From: RGIG4576 sp964613095
GTDB lineage: Bacteria > Bacteroidota > Bacteroidia > Bacteroidales > Muribaculaceae
Direction: 5' to 3'
Assembly: GCA_964613095.1 (NCBI GenBank)
Contig: CAZTFX010000003.1
Coordinates: 17,052-81,051 of the forward strand
DNA: 64,000 nt
Every line of letters begins with the position of its first letter. Position 1 is the stretch's first letter. Below are positions 27,564 through 37,522 of the stretch, piece by piece. The notes below the pieces were generated by a model. It was not told where the DNA came from and made no database searches. It was given only the letters and a program-made list of their open reading frames with translations. A program made the translations under genes and the position numbers.

Positions 27564-30500
27564 ATGAACGACGGAATAAAAAAAGTATTATTGCTTGGTT
27601 CCGGTGCTCTAAAAATAGGGCAAGCCGGTGAGTTTGACTACTCTGGTTCTCAAGCATTAAAGGCTCTTAGAGAAGAGGGCATTTCAACAGTACTAATCAA
27701 CCCTAATATTGCAACCATTCAGACTTCAGAAGGAGTTGCCGATCAGGTATATTTTTTACCTATTACACCTTATTTCGTAGAAGAAGTAATAAAAAAAGAA
27801 CATCCTGATGGTATTTTACTTGCTTTTGGAGGTCAAACAGCATTGAATTGCGGAACAGAATTATATCTTAACGGAACATTAGAAAAATATGGAGTAAAGG
27901 TACTTGGTACATCGGTAGAAGCAATAATGATTACCGAAGACCGAGACCTTTTCGTAAAGAAACTTAATGAAATAGAAGCAAAAACGCCGGTATCACAAGC
28001 AGTAGAAACAATGGAAGATGCTGTAGCTGTAGCGCACCGCATAGGATTCCCAATAATGGTTCGTTCTGCTTATGCTCTAGGAGGTCTTGGTTCCGGCATC
28101 TGTGCTAATGATGAAGAATTCCATACCCTTTGTGAAAGTGCATTAGCGCATTCAAAACAAATTTTAGTTGAAGAATCCCTAAAAGGATGGAAAGAAATTG
28201 AATTTGAAGTAATTCGTGACAAAAACGACCATTGTTTTACTGTTGTACCAATGGAAAATTTTGATCCACTAGGAATACACACAGGAGAAAGTATTGTGGT
28301 AGCTCCTATTGTATCTTTAACAAAAGAACAAATTGATATGCTACAAGAAATAGCAATCAAAGTTGTTCGACACATTGGTATCGTTGGAGAATGTAACATT
28401 CAATATGCATTTAATGCACAAACCAATGATTATCGCATAATTGAAATCAATGCTCGACTAAGTCGCAGTTCAGCTCTTGCTTCAAAAGCTTCAGGTTACC
28501 CATTAGCTTTTGTTGCAGCAAAATTAGCACTTGGATATTCTCTTGATCAAATAGGGGAGATGGGTACACCAAACTCTGCCTATGTTGCTCCGTCTGTTGA
28601 TTATATGATTGTAAAGATTCCACGTTGGGATCTTACTAAATTTGCAGGTGTAGATAGAGAAATCGGTTCTTCGATGAAATCTGTGGGTGAAATTATGTCT
28701 ATTGGTAAGTCTTTTGAAGAAATTATTCAGAAAGGATTACGTATGATAGGACAAGGTATGCATGGATTTATTGGCAATCGTGATATCGAATTTGAAGATC
28801 TTGACCACGCTTTATCTCATCCAACCGATTTACGTATTTTTGCGATTGCTCGAGCATTAGAACAAGGATATAGTGTGGAACGCATTGAAGAATTAACAAA
28901 AATTGATCCTTGGTTTTTAAGTCGCCTAAAAAATATTGTTGATTATGCCGAGAAACTAAAAACTTATGCTAAGATTGAAGATCTTCCTGCAGATGTTTTA
29001 GCTGAAGCAAAAAGAATTGGTTTCAGTGATTTCCAAATTGCTCGTTGCGTAGAAAATCCTGATAGTAACTTTGAAACTGATGTTTTACGTGTACGTGAAC
29101 ACCGTAAAAGCAAAAATATAACCCCCAAAGTATGCCGAATAAACACTGTAGCATCAGAATATCCAGAATTAACAAACTATTTATACGTTACATATGGTGC
29201 AGAAAATCATCAAATACCATATGACTATAATTCAGGTAAAAATATTGTTGTATTAGGTTCAGGAGCTTACCGTATTGGAAGTTCTGTAGAATTTGACTGG
29301 TGTTCTGTAAATGCTGTAAATACATGCCGTAAACTCGGGTACAAATCAATAATGATTAACTATAATCCGGAAACGGTCTCAACCGACTACGACATGTGTG
29401 ACCGTTTATACTTTGACGAATTAAGTTTTGAACGAGTTCTAGATATTATTGATTTGGAAACGCCACGTGGTGTTATCGTTTCAGTTGGAGGACAAATACC
29501 TAATAACCTTGCAATGAAACTATATCGCCGCCATGTACCTGTACTAGGCACATCTCCAATATCAATAGACCGTGCAGAAAACCGACATAAATTCTCTGCT
29601 ATGCTTGATAATCTTGGCATAGATCAACCTAGATGGAAAGAATTAACAAGTTTCGACGATATTGACAAATTTGTTGAAGAAGTTGGATTCCCTGTATTGA
29701 TTCGCCCTTCATACGTGTTATCCGGAGCTGCGATGAATGTATGTTATGATTATGAATCAATGCATGAATTCTTAGGGGCTGCTGCAAAAGTTTCTAAAGA
29801 ATTCCCGGTTGTAGTATCAGAGTTCCTTCAAAATGCAAAAGAAATTGAATTTGACGCAGTTGCTCGTAATGGCGAAATTATAGAATATGCAATTTCCGAA
29901 CATATTGAATTTGCCGGAGTTCATTCAGGAGATGCAACACTTGTATTCCCTGCACAAAAAATCTATATGGAAACTGCACGCCGTATAAAGAGAATCAGTA
30001 AAAAAATTGCCAAAGAGCTTAATATCTCAGGACCATTTAACATTCAATATTTAGCAAAAAATAACGATGTTAAAGTTATTGAATGTAACCTACGTGCTTC
30101 TCGTAGTTTCCCATTCGTTTCTAAAATATTGAAACGAAACTTTATTGAAACTGCAACCCGCATAATGCTTAATGAACCGGTAGAAAAGGCTGATTCTTCA
30201 ACTTTTGATATAGATTACATAGGTATTAAAGCATCTCAATTCTCTTTTGCACGTCTACATAAAGCCGATCCTGTGTTAGGTGTAGATATGTCATCTACAG
30301 GTGAAGTAGGGTGCTTGGGAGCCGATTTCGATGAAGCATTATTAAATGCAATGATATCAGTAGGGCACAGAGTTCCACAAAAGGACAAAGCTGTATTGGT
30401 ATCTTCCGGTGACGTAAGAGGTAAAGTTGAAATGTTGGATTGCTGTCGAATGTTAGCCGATAACGGATACAAAATGTATGCAACAGAAGGTACTGCAAAA

Positions 30501-30782
30501 TTCCTTGAAAGTAATGGAGTAAAAGCAAGTCCTGTATGTTGGCCGGATGAAGAAGGCGAAAATATTCTTGACCTAATTGCGAACCACACTATTGATATGG
30601 TGATAAATATACCTAAGAACCATAGTAAGAGAGAGTTAACAAATGGTTATAAAATTCGTCGTTCCGCAATAGATCATAACATACCATTATTGACAAATGC
30701 ACGACTTGCAGCAGCTTATATTAAAGCATTCACACACAAGCCAATAAATGACATCAATATAGCTGCATGGAGTGAATACTAA
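27564..30782 (+). CDS. carB: Carbamoyl-phosphate synthase large subunit
   Basis: 1072 residues, full length. Makes carbamoyl phosphate for pyrimidines and arginine. Two homologous ATP-grasp halves are visible, each opening with a glycine-rich loop (GSGALKIGQAGEFDYSGSQA at about 12 and GSGAYRIGSSVEFDW at about 567), then an oligomerisation region and a C-terminal MGS-like allosteric domain from about residue 935 (VLVSSGDVRGK). The glutaminase subunit gene carA is not in the window, so it is not directly linked here. Own promoter and terminator. Confidence 0.96.
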   Translation: MNDGIKKVLLLGSGALKIGQAGEFDYSGSQALKALREEGISTVLINPNIATIQTSEGVADQVYFLPITPYFVEEVIKKEHPDGILLAFGGQTALNCGTELYLNGTLEKYGVKVLGTSVEAIMITEDRDLFVKKLNEIEAKTPVSQAVETMEDAVAVAHRIGFPIMVRSAYALGGLGSGICANDEEFHTLCESALAHSKQILVEESLKGWKEIEFEVIRDKNDHCFTVVPMENFDPLGIHTGESIVVAPIVSLTKEQIDMLQEIAIKVVRHIGIVGECNIQYAFNAQTNDYRIIEINARLSRSSALASKASGYPLAFVAAKLALGYSLDQIGEMGTPNSAYVAPSVDYMIVKIPRWDLTKFAGVDREIGSSMKSVGEIMSIGKSFEEIIQKGLRMIGQGMHGFIGNRDIEFEDLDHALSHPTDLRIFAIARALEQGYSVERIEELTKIDPWFLSRLKNIVDYAEKLKTYAKIEDLPADVLAEAKRIGFSDFQIARCVENPDSNFETDVLRVREHRKSKNITPKVCRINTVASEYPELTNYLYVTYGAENHQIPYDYNSGKNIVVLGSGAYRIGSSVEFDWCSVNAVNTCRKLGYKSIMINYNPETVSTDYDMCDRLYFDELSFERVLDIIDLETPRGVIVSVGGQIPNNLAMKLYRRHVPVLGTSPISIDRAENRHKFSAMLDNLGIDQPRWKELTSFDDIDKFVEEVGFPVLIRPSYVLSGAAMNVCYDYESMHEFLGAAAKVSKEFPVVVSEFLQNAKEIEFDAVARNGEIIEYAISEHIEFAGVHSGDATLVFPAQKIYMETARRIKRISKKIAKELNISGPFNIQYLAKNNDVKVIECNLRASRSFPFVSKILKRNFIETATRIMLNEPVEKADSSTFDIDYIGIKASQFSFARLHKADPVLGVDMSSTGEVGCLGADFDEALLNAMISVGHRVPQKDKAVLVSSGDVRGKVEMLDCCRMLADNGYKMYATEGTAKFLESNGVKASPVCWPDEEGENILDLIANHTIDMVINIPKNHSKRELTNGYKIRRSAIDHNIPLLTNARLAAAYIKAFTHKPINDINIAAWSEY

Positions 30783-30824
30783 TCATGATTAAATTTAAAA
30801 ACTGATTATAATTTTTGAAATTAC

Positions 30825-30858
30825 AAAAAAAGCGAAACAAAAAATGTTACGCTTTTTT
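30825..30858 (+). terminator. Terminator of carB
   Basis: A-run plus AGCGAAACA paired with TGTTACGCT (one mismatch), followed by a T-run. Confidence 0.8.
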
Positions 30859-30989
30859 TATATCCAAAGGATAACAATCTATTTCTAGTAATACAATATT
30901 AAGAAAACCTAAGACTAATTAACAATCACAACAGCTTCCAGACTAGCATCTTAAAGATTTTTCACCAATTTAACAAGCACAAAAGAGGA

Positions 30990-31045
30990 GTACTATAATC
31001 TGCATTACATCAAAATTCTATTTAACATAATGTAAATTATAGTAC
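30990..31045. repeat. Bulged inverted repeat upstream of the THUMP-like gene
   Basis: Arms GTACTATAAT (30990-30999) and ATTATAGTAC (31036-31045) pair perfectly, as do TTACAT (31005-31010) and ATGTAA (31030-31035). This gives a 16-bp stem with one 5-nt bulge. There is no T-run after it, so it is not a normal terminator. Confidence 0.6.
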
Positions 31046-31108
31046 AAATAACACAACTCGAGTAATATAATTTTATGGCTTGGGATTTATTATTTCAGGA
31101 AAAGTGAT

Positions 31109-31116
31109 TATATTTG
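31109..31116 (+). promoter_or_regulatory. -7 element for the THUMP-like gene
   Basis: TATATTTG, 21 bp before the start codon. Confidence 0.45.
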
Positions 31117-31137
31117 TAAAAACAATTTTAAACTGAA

Positions 31138-32355
31138 ATGAATCTTGAAGAATTAAATTCTTTACGTAATAATCCTAAATTTCAAGAATTTATAAAAGAG
31201 AATATCAATTCAGATACAAATAAATTACGTTTAAAGAAATTCAAAGAATGTTCTTTTGACGTAAAATTTGCCATACTGCAAATCGAATGTAAAAATCGAA
31301 TAAAGAAAAAACTACCTGAAATATATCAATCAAATTCTTTCTTTTTTCCAAATATTCTGTCAACAGAACAATGTACGGCACAAGAAATCGCACAGTTTCA
31401 TGCAAAATTACTTTCCGCTCAAGATACCGTACTTGATATGACTGCCGGTCTGTGTATTGATACATATTATATTTCAAAATCAGTAAAACATGTTACTGCA
31501 TTTGAAATTAATAATGAAACGGCTCTTATTGCTGATTTTAATATGAAATATCATACAGATAACGTAATTGTGCTATGCCAAGATTCTACAGAATTTATAC
31601 GAACTTGTTCACAACAATATGATGTAATTTTCATAGATCCTGCACGACGCGATAATAACAACAAACGTTTATTTGGATTATCTGACTGCAAACCTAACAT
31701 CATAGAACAAATTCCGATATTAAAATCTATCGGTAAAACACTATATATCAAAGCCTCTCCTATGATTGATATTTCTCAATCGATAAAAGATTTAAATAAC
31801 TGTGTTTCAGATATATGGATTATAGGAATAAATAATGAATGTAAAGAATTATTATTTAAAGTTGATTTAAAGTGTAATGATACGGTTAATGCTAATATAC
31901 ATACAATAAACTTTGACGATTCCGAGATTCAAACATTAACCAAATCGATATCAACTTCACGCCAAAAACATAATCATACACTTTATAATAACGAATGCTA
32001 TTTATATGAGCCGAATCGATGTATTATGAAAGCTCAAATCTTTGACACTCTTGAAAATACATATCAAGTCTCACAGATTCAAAAGAATTCTCATCTATTC
32101 ATAAGCAATGAATATATACCAAAATTTCCCGGTAGAAAATTTCAGATAATAGACATTATACCTTTTAAAAATAACGAAATAAAAAACATAAATAAAAAAC
32201 ACCCACAAATCAACGTGAGTGTTAGAAATTTTAAATTATCCGCCGATGAATTGAAAAAACGGCTAAAAGTAAAGGATGGCGGAAATCAATACTTATTTGG
32301 AACAACTGATAACAATGATAACGCAATATTAATCATCTGTGATAAAATATCTTAA
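31138..32355 (+). CDS. THUMP-like class I SAM-dependent methyltransferase
   Basis: 405 residues. A Rossmann-type methyltransferase core lies at about residues 90-200: DMTAGLCIDTYYIS (motif I), VTAFEINNE (motif II acidic end) and FIDPARRDNNNKR (motif IV-like). The C-terminal part (about 310-405) corresponds to the THUMP-like domain attached to such enzymes in Bacteroidota. It probably modifies RNA, but the target is unknown. Transcribed alone; convergent with smpB, with no clear terminator between them. Confidence 0.8.
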   Translation: MNLEELNSLRNNPKFQEFIKENINSDTNKLRLKKFKECSFDVKFAILQIECKNRIKKKLPEIYQSNSFFFPNILSTEQCTAQEIAQFHAKLLSAQDTVLDMTAGLCIDTYYISKSVKHVTAFEINNETALIADFNMKYHTDNVIVLCQDSTEFIRTCSQQYDVIFIDPARRDNNNKRLFGLSDCKPNIIEQIPILKSIGKTLYIKASPMIDISQSIKDLNNCVSDIWIIGINNECKELLFKVDLKCNDTVNANIHTINFDDSEIQTLTKSISTSRQKHNHTLYNNECYLYEPNRCIMKAQIFDTLENTYQVSQIQKNSHLFISNEYIPKFPGRKFQIIDIIPFKNNEIKNINKKHPQINVSVRNFKLSADELKKRLKVKDGGNQYLFGTTDNNDNAILIICDKIS

Positions 32356-32372
32356 CCATTTAAATTTGAAAA

Positions 32373-32825
32373 CTACCTTTTCATCATTCTATCCAACATT
32401 CGTTTATCTTCTCGTTCTTTTATTGATTGACGTTTATCATAAATCTTTTTACCTTTAGCTATCGCAATAACTAATTTTGCCAAACCTTTCTCACTAATGA
32501 ACAGTTTTAACGGAACAATAGAAAAGCCTGCCAAATCATTACTTTTTTCTAATTTATCAATCTCTTTTCTATTTAATAACAGTTTTCTATCACGTCGTGC
32601 GACATGATTATTATAACTACCATAAAAATATTCAGCAATATACATGTTTTTTACCCAAACTTCACCATTATTGATAAAGCAAAAGGTGTCTGTCAATCCG
32701 GCTTTCCCTTGACGAATCGACTTAATTTCTGTACCGGTTAAAACTAATCCGGCTGTAAACGTTTCTATTATTTCATAATCAAACTTTGCTCTTCTGTTTT
32801 TTATATTTACTTGACTATTTGCCAT
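32373..32825 (-). CDS. smpB: SsrA-binding protein SmpB
   Basis: 150 residues, normal length. Binds tmRNA and delivers it to stalled ribosomes. Signature segments are KNRRAKFDYEIIETFTAG near the start, GTEIKSIRQGKAGL (31-44) and the basic C-terminal tail (KKIYDKRQSIKEREDKR) that enters the mRNA channel. It lies 13 bp downstream of the Yip1-like gene in the same direction. The tmRNA gene itself is not in the window. Confidence 0.95.
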   Translation of the reverse strand: MANSQVNIKNRRAKFDYEIIETFTAGLVLTGTEIKSIRQGKAGLTDTFCFINNGEVWVKNMYIAEYFYGSYNNHVARRDRKLLLNRKEIDKLEKSNDLAGFSIVPLKLFISEKGLAKLVIAIAKGKKIYDKRQSIKEREDKRMLDRMMKR

Positions 32826-32838
32826 AACAATTTTTTTT

Positions 32839-33390
32839 TTAATGATTAGGAATCAATAAATCCAAAATAAATTTCATTCCATTAGGTGTAATCAACAACA
32901 ATAATGACATAATGGCAATAAAACCTTTTACTCGCGTGTCAGGAACATTTAAAAATCCAAGTCCTCTATACACAACATAAATAATATATAAAGGGAAAAT
33001 TTCAAAAAATGGAAATCCCGGCATCAAATTACTTAGTATATTAAAAACCACCAATATAGTAAGATTAAACACTATAAAATTGTTTATTGTATTTACTTCC
33101 GTTTTTGTCTTAAATAAATCAGGATAAAACCCGGTCACCATATATGAAATTGCAAAAAATGAAATAAAAAATTTCACAAAATCAATCATAGCATCTATTA
33201 TCACATTTTGTAGTGGAATCTCTACATATCCCAATATATATGGAATAAATGATGATAATGATAATACACCAAGACATGGATAAAACAACTTCCCAAGTAA
33301 TAAGTTATTTGGTATTGTATATTTCCCAATATCTTTCCAGCCTTCCGCCGGCGAAATCAACAATAAAGTGATATATTTTAGAAAATTCAT
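32839..33390 (-). CDS. Yip1-family integral membrane protein
   Basis: 183 residues with about five hydrophobic segments. The opening LISPAEGWKDIGKYTIP is the typical start of bacterial Yip1-domain proteins (a short amphipathic helix with Pro and Trp before the first membrane span). Function unknown. It is the first gene of a two-gene operon with smpB, read from a TAATTTTG motif 20 bp upstream. Confidence 0.8.
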   Translation of the reverse strand: MNFLKYITLLLISPAEGWKDIGKYTIPNNLLLGKLFYPCLGVLSLSSFIPYILGYVEIPLQNVIIDAMIDFVKFFISFFAISYMVTGFYPDLFKTKTEVNTINNFIVFNLTILVVFNILSNLMPGFPFFEIFPLYIIYVVYRGLGFLNVPDTRVKGFIAIMSLLLLITPNGMKFILDLLIPNH

Positions 33391-33409
33391 TTTAATTTAT
33401 TTTGGAATA

Positions 33410-33417
33410 CAAAATTA
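33410..33417 (-). promoter_or_regulatory. -7 element for Yip1-smpB
   Basis: Minus-strand TAATTTTG, 20 bp before the start. Confidence 0.45.
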
Positions 33418-33458
33418 ATCAAAAATCGGATTTATACATAATAGAATTATCTTTGGTG

Positions 33459-33489
33459 TTGTAAAGTCTCAAAAAAATCTCTAAATTTG
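33459..33489 (+). promoter_or_regulatory. Promoter of cdsA
   Basis: TTG (33459-33461), 20-bp spacer, TAAATTTG (33482-33489). Confidence 0.6.
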
Positions 33490-33515
33490 TAACATAATCA
33501 ACAAAATGTTAAGAC

Positions 33516-34352
33516 GTGAAGAAACTATTTACACGAACAATAACAGGAAGCGCATATGTTGCACTTATTGCTATATCACTACTAATAGAGTCCCCTATCC
33601 TATTTATTATATTATTTTCTTTATTTACCATATTAGGAATCTGGGAATTTCAAACACTCACTAATAAAGGAGATAAGCATAAAGTCAGTATAATTATAGA
33701 TATATTGGGAGGGATTATTATGTTTTTATCATTTTATTGGAAAACAAATTATCCCGAAGTAGGTATGGAAATTTTAACACCTTATCTTTTATATTTAGTT
33801 ATTCGAAACATATATCATTTATATACAAAATCAACTAATATATTGGATAATTGGGCATATTCTTTTATGGGGCAACTTTTTATTGCACTTCCTCTATCGT
33901 TATTGAATATCATATATACCAATTATAATCCTCAAATGCTTTTAGCCATTTTTATATTTATTTGGTTAAATGACACAGGAGCTTTTTGTGTAGGTTCTTC
34001 AATTGGAAAAAATAGATTATTTGAACGTATCTCACCTAAAAAATCATGGGAGGGTTTTTGGGGTGGATTATCACTTTGTGTTTTATCATCTATCGGATTT
34101 TACTATTACGGAAATACGTTTTTTAATGGTCCGAGCTTAGCCGTATGGATTGGTTTAAGTTCTGTTGTTTCTATTTTTTCAACATGGGGGGATTTGTGTG
34201 AGTCATTAATTAAACGTTCATTGGGAGTAAAGGATTCCGGTAATATTCTACCCGGTCATGGAGGTATTCTTGATCGCATTGACAGCCTGTTATTGGTATC
34301 TCCAACTGTTTTAATTTATTTAAGTATAATCAGCTTTATAGCATTTAAATAA
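33516..34352 (+). CDS. cdsA: Phosphatidate cytidylyltransferase
   Basis: 278 residues, GTG start: an in-frame TAA sits two codons upstream (33510-33512), so no upstream ATG is possible, and the nearby ATG at 33506 is in another frame. Multi-pass inner-membrane enzyme making CDP-diacylglycerol from phosphatidate and CTP. The C-terminal CDP-DAG synthase signature is clear (GDLCESLIKR followed by KDSGNILPGHGGILDRIDS). It is followed after 10 bp by purM. Confidence 0.93.
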   Translation: MKKLFTRTITGSAYVALIAISLLIESPILFIILFSLFTILGIWEFQTLTNKGDKHKVSIIIDILGGIIMFLSFYWKTNYPEVGMEILTPYLLYLVIRNIYHLYTKSTNILDNWAYSFMGQLFIALPLSLLNIIYTNYNPQMLLAIFIFIWLNDTGAFCVGSSIGKNRLFERISPKKSWEGFWGGLSLCVLSSIGFYYYGNTFFNGPSLAVWIGLSSVVSIFSTWGDLCESLIKRSLGVKDSGNILPGHGGILDRIDSLLLVSPTVLIYLSIISFIAFK

Positions 34353-34362
34353 TAAACTAAAT

Positions 34363-35529
34363 ATGAGTAATCAACGATATGATTTAAGAGGTGTTTCAGC
34401 TTCTAAAGAAGATGTACATAATGCAATCAAAAATGTAGATAAAGGACTTTATCCCAAAGCATTTTGTAAAATAATACCGGATGTACTTGGGGGTGATCCC
34501 GAATATTGTAATATTATGCATGCAGATGGAGCCGGCACAAAATCCTCTTTAGCATATCTATATTGGAAAGAGACTGGTGACATGAGTGTATGGAAAGGTA
34601 TTGCACAAGATGCACTTATCATGAATATTGATGATTTATTGTGTGTTGGGGCTACCGACAATATCTTATTATCTTCAACCATAGGACGAAACAAATTGCT
34701 TATTCCCGGTGAAGTTATATCTGCTATAATTAATGGTACAGAAGACTTACTCAACGAGCTACGTGAATTGGGTGTAAATATTATATCCACAGGAGGAGAA
34801 ACCGCTGATGTGGGAGACTTGGTTCGTACAATAATCGTAGATAGTACTGTTACTTGTCGCATGAAAAGAAGCGATGTTATTGATAATGCCAATATTAAAG
34901 CCGGTGATGTTATTGTAGGTCTTTCTTCTTCAGGCAAAGCTACATACGAAAAAGAATATAATGGAGGAATGGGTAGTAATGGATTAACTTCGGCTCGTCA
35001 CGATGTTTTTGCAAAATATTTAGCTGAAAAATATCCTGAAAGCTACGATAAAAATGTACCTAACGAACTAATCTATTCAGGTAACATAAAATTGACAGAT
35101 AGCGTAGAAGGTGTTGATCTTGACGCAGGTAAACTTGTTCTATCTCCTACTCGCACATATGCTCCGGTTATCAAAAAACTGTTGGACGTAATGCGAGAAA
35201 AAATTCATGGTATGGTTCACTGCTCCGGAGGTGCCCAAACAAAGATTTTACATTTCATTCAAAACAAACATGTAATTAAGGACAATTTATTCCCAACGCC
35301 CCCCCTATTCAAATTAATTCAAGAACAATCAGGGACAGATTGGAAAGAAATGTACAAAGTCTTTAATATGGGACATCGCATGGAAATATATCTATCTCCG
35401 GAAAATGCAAAAGATGTAATTAAAATTGCACAATCGTTTGGAATCGAGGCACAAGTAGTAGGTAGAGTTGAAGATTCTAATGAAACTAAATTGACAATTA
35501 TTTCAGAATACGGAAAATTCGAATATTAA
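34363..35529 (+). CDS. purM: Phosphoribosylformylglycinamidine cyclo-ligase (AIR synthase)
   Basis: 388 residues, the Bacteroidales-type PurM, somewhat longer than the 345-residue E. coli form. Closes the imidazole ring in purine synthesis. Visible: YNLRGVSASKEDV-like N-terminus (YDLRGVSASKEDV), ADGAGTKSSLAY, QDALIMNIDDLLCVGA and the ATP-binding GGETADVGD. It lies 10 bp after cdsA and 8 bp before the MltF-like gene, so it sits in a mixed operon. In Bacteroides species, from memory, purM is next to prfA-pyrF; here those lie 23 kb away. Confidence 0.9.
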   Translation: MSNQRYDLRGVSASKEDVHNAIKNVDKGLYPKAFCKIIPDVLGGDPEYCNIMHADGAGTKSSLAYLYWKETGDMSVWKGIAQDALIMNIDDLLCVGATDNILLSSTIGRNKLLIPGEVISAIINGTEDLLNELRELGVNIISTGGETADVGDLVRTIIVDSTVTCRMKRSDVIDNANIKAGDVIVGLSSSGKATYEKEYNGGMGSNGLTSARHDVFAKYLAEKYPESYDKNVPNELIYSGNIKLTDSVEGVDLDAGKLVLSPTRTYAPVIKKLLDVMREKIHGMVHCSGGAQTKILHFIQNKHVIKDNLFPTPPLFKLIQEQSGTDWKEMYKVFNMGHRMEIYLSPENAKDVIKIAQSFGIEAQVVGRVEDSNETKLTIISEYGKFEY

Positions 35530-35537
35530 ATATATTT

Positions 35538-36914
35538 ATGCGACGGTTCCTTAATCCGGTAATTATATGTATTTCTTTCTTTTTAATCCAATTTGTATCA
35601 TGTAAAAGCGATACAAATAGTAATAATATTACATATGATTTACCGGATACCTTAAGAATAGGAACCATTTATAGCCCAACCACTTTTTTTACATTTCGTG
35701 GAGATACTCTTGGATATGAATATGAACGTATTCTCAATTTTACACGCAACAAAAAGATTCATGCTGAATTTATCATATTTGACAATTTAACAGATATGAT
35801 AGCAGTACTCGATTCCGGTAAAATTGATGTAATAGCTTACGAAGTTCCCATTATTAATGAATATAAGGAGCAAGTTTTACATTGTGGAACAGAAAATATA
35901 ACTAATCAAGTACTGGTTCAGCTAAAATCTAAAGATAAGCTTTCAAATGTTACACAATTAATTGGAAAAGATATATACATTGAAAAAGGTTCTAAATATG
36001 AAATACGACTTCTAAATCTGGACAATGAGATAGGTGGAGGTATTAAGATTCATAGTATTGACCCGGATTCTATAATTTCCGAAGATTTAATAAAACTTGT
36101 ATCCGATGGCAAAATACCATATACAATAATTGATAGTGACATTGCAAAACTTAATAAAACATATTTTAAAAATATTGATGTCAGCCTACCTATTAGTTTC
36201 GAGCAACGTGCTTCATGGGCTGTAAATAAAAACAATCAAGCGTTAGCCGATAGTATTAATACTTGGTCTAAACAAATAACTAGCAAAAACGAATATAAAC
36301 AATTACTAAGACGTTATTTTGAACTAAGTAAAAATGAAGATATAGTAACACGCCCCAAAATAGATTTAAAGAACGGTACTATTTCTGAATACGACCATCT
36401 TTTCAAAAAGTATGCAAAAGAAATTAATTGGGATTGGAAATTATTAGCAGCTCAAGCTTGGAGTGAGTCTCATTTTGACACCACAGCCGTATCATGGGCT
36501 GGAGCAAAAGGACTTATGCAACTTATGCCAAGCACAGCACGTGCTTATGGATTGGAAATAGACAACATCATAAATCCCGAACTAAATATTAAGGCTGCAG
36601 TTGCCAATATAAAAGATTTGGATTTAATTTTCTCCTCAAGAGTTCCTGATAATAAAGAACGTATAAAATTTATTATCGCAGCATATAATTCAGGAGCTGG
36701 ACATATACTTGATGCTATTGCTTTAGCTAAAAAACATGGAAAAGATCCTCAAAAATGGGACAATAACGTAAGTGTAACATTAAAATGGAAATCTAATCCT
36801 GAATATTTTAATGATGAAGTCTGTAAATCAGGATATTTCAGAGGAAGCCAAACCATCGCATATGTAAATAAAGTAGAAGATTGTTACAATTATTTTTCTT
36901 CTAAAATTAAATAA
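35538..36914 (+). CDS. MltF-like membrane-bound lytic transglycosylase
   Basis: 458 residues. Lipoprotein signal peptide with a lipobox ending VSC at about residue 22. An SBP_bac_3-type solute-binding domain covers about 38-265 and a Slt-type lytic transglycosylase domain about 285-458. The catalytic Glu is in AAQAWSESHF (near 310), followed by GAKGLMQLMPSTARAYG and AAYNSGAGHI. This is the MltF architecture, which cleaves peptidoglycan with formation of 1,6-anhydroMurNAc. It is anchored to a membrane and faces the periplasm. Follows purM by 8 bp. Confidence 0.92.
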   Translation: MRRFLNPVIICISFFLIQFVSCKSDTNSNNITYDLPDTLRIGTIYSPTTFFTFRGDTLGYEYERILNFTRNKKIHAEFIIFDNLTDMIAVLDSGKIDVIAYEVPIINEYKEQVLHCGTENITNQVLVQLKSKDKLSNVTQLIGKDIYIEKGSKYEIRLLNLDNEIGGGIKIHSIDPDSIISEDLIKLVSDGKIPYTIIDSDIAKLNKTYFKNIDVSLPISFEQRASWAVNKNNQALADSINTWSKQITSKNEYKQLLRRYFELSKNEDIVTRPKIDLKNGTISEYDHLFKKYAKEINWDWKLLAAQAWSESHFDTTAVSWAGAKGLMQLMPSTARAYGLEIDNIINPELNIKAAVANIKDLDLIFSSRVPDNKERIKFIIAAYNSGAGHILDAIALAKKHGKDPQKWDNNVSVTLKWKSNPEYFNDEVCKSGYFRGSQTIAYVNKVEDCYNYFSSKIK

Positions 36915-36933
36915 CCCTTTAAATTAATAGATT

Positions 36934-37485
36934 ATGAAAAAGAAATTCTTAACAGTAGGTCTCATACTTGCAATAACATCCTCAATGATGTTTACGTCAT
37001 GTATTGGAAACTTTGCTTTGACCAACAAAGTTTTATCTTGGAATAAACAAGTCGGTAATAAATTTGTAAACACTCTTATTTTTGCGGCATTCTGGCCTAT
37101 CCCTGTTTATCCCTTAACAATTATAGCTGACGCACTTGTTATAAATAGTATAGAATTTTGGTCTGGAGCAAATCCTATTGCAGAAAATAAGTCATTTCTA
37201 ATTGATGGAGAAGACGCAAAATATCAAATAGAACAAACAAAACATGGTTATACAATTACAAATCTAGCAGACAACACCGTAACAACTTTCACATTCGATT
37301 CTATCGAAAATTCATGGTCTCTTGAAATTGGCGGAGAATCATATAAACTACTTCAATTTGTTGATGATAATCATGTAAAAATGGCTACACCGAATGATAG
37401 TTATACTATTGTTGAGCTTTCTAATGAAGGTGTTTTAGCCTATCAAGAAATAGTTTATGGTAATAATCTCGCATTAGCAAAATAA
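36934..37485 (+). CDS. DUF3332-family lipoprotein
   Basis: 183 residues with a lipobox ending TSC at about residue 23. A hydrophobic segment around 44-70 (FAAFWPIPVYPLTIIADALVIN) and the GNFALTNKVLSWN start match the DUF3332 family. Function unknown. The C-terminal half is a beta-rich soluble part. It lies 19 bp after the MltF-like gene and is the last gene of the cdsA-purM-mltF run, before the nested inverted repeat. Confidence 0.75.
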   Translation: MKKKFLTVGLILAITSSMMFTSCIGNFALTNKVLSWNKQVGNKFVNTLIFAAFWPIPVYPLTIIADALVINSIEFWSGANPIAENKSFLIDGEDAKYQIEQTKHGYTITNLADNTVTTFTFDSIENSWSLEIGGESYKLLQFVDDNHVKMATPNDSYTIVELSNEGVLAYQEIVYGNNLALAK

Positions 37486-37522
37486 TAGTTTTCTATAAAT
37501 GATATTGGCGATATAACCAACA

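Larger units (their letters stand above)
30783..31137 (+). other. Intergenic region between carB and the THUMP-like gene
   Basis: 355 bp without a credible gene. It contains the carB terminator (30825-30858), an imperfect long hairpin (30990-31045) and the promoter motif of the downstream gene (31109-31116). I see nothing else. Confidence 0.7.
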
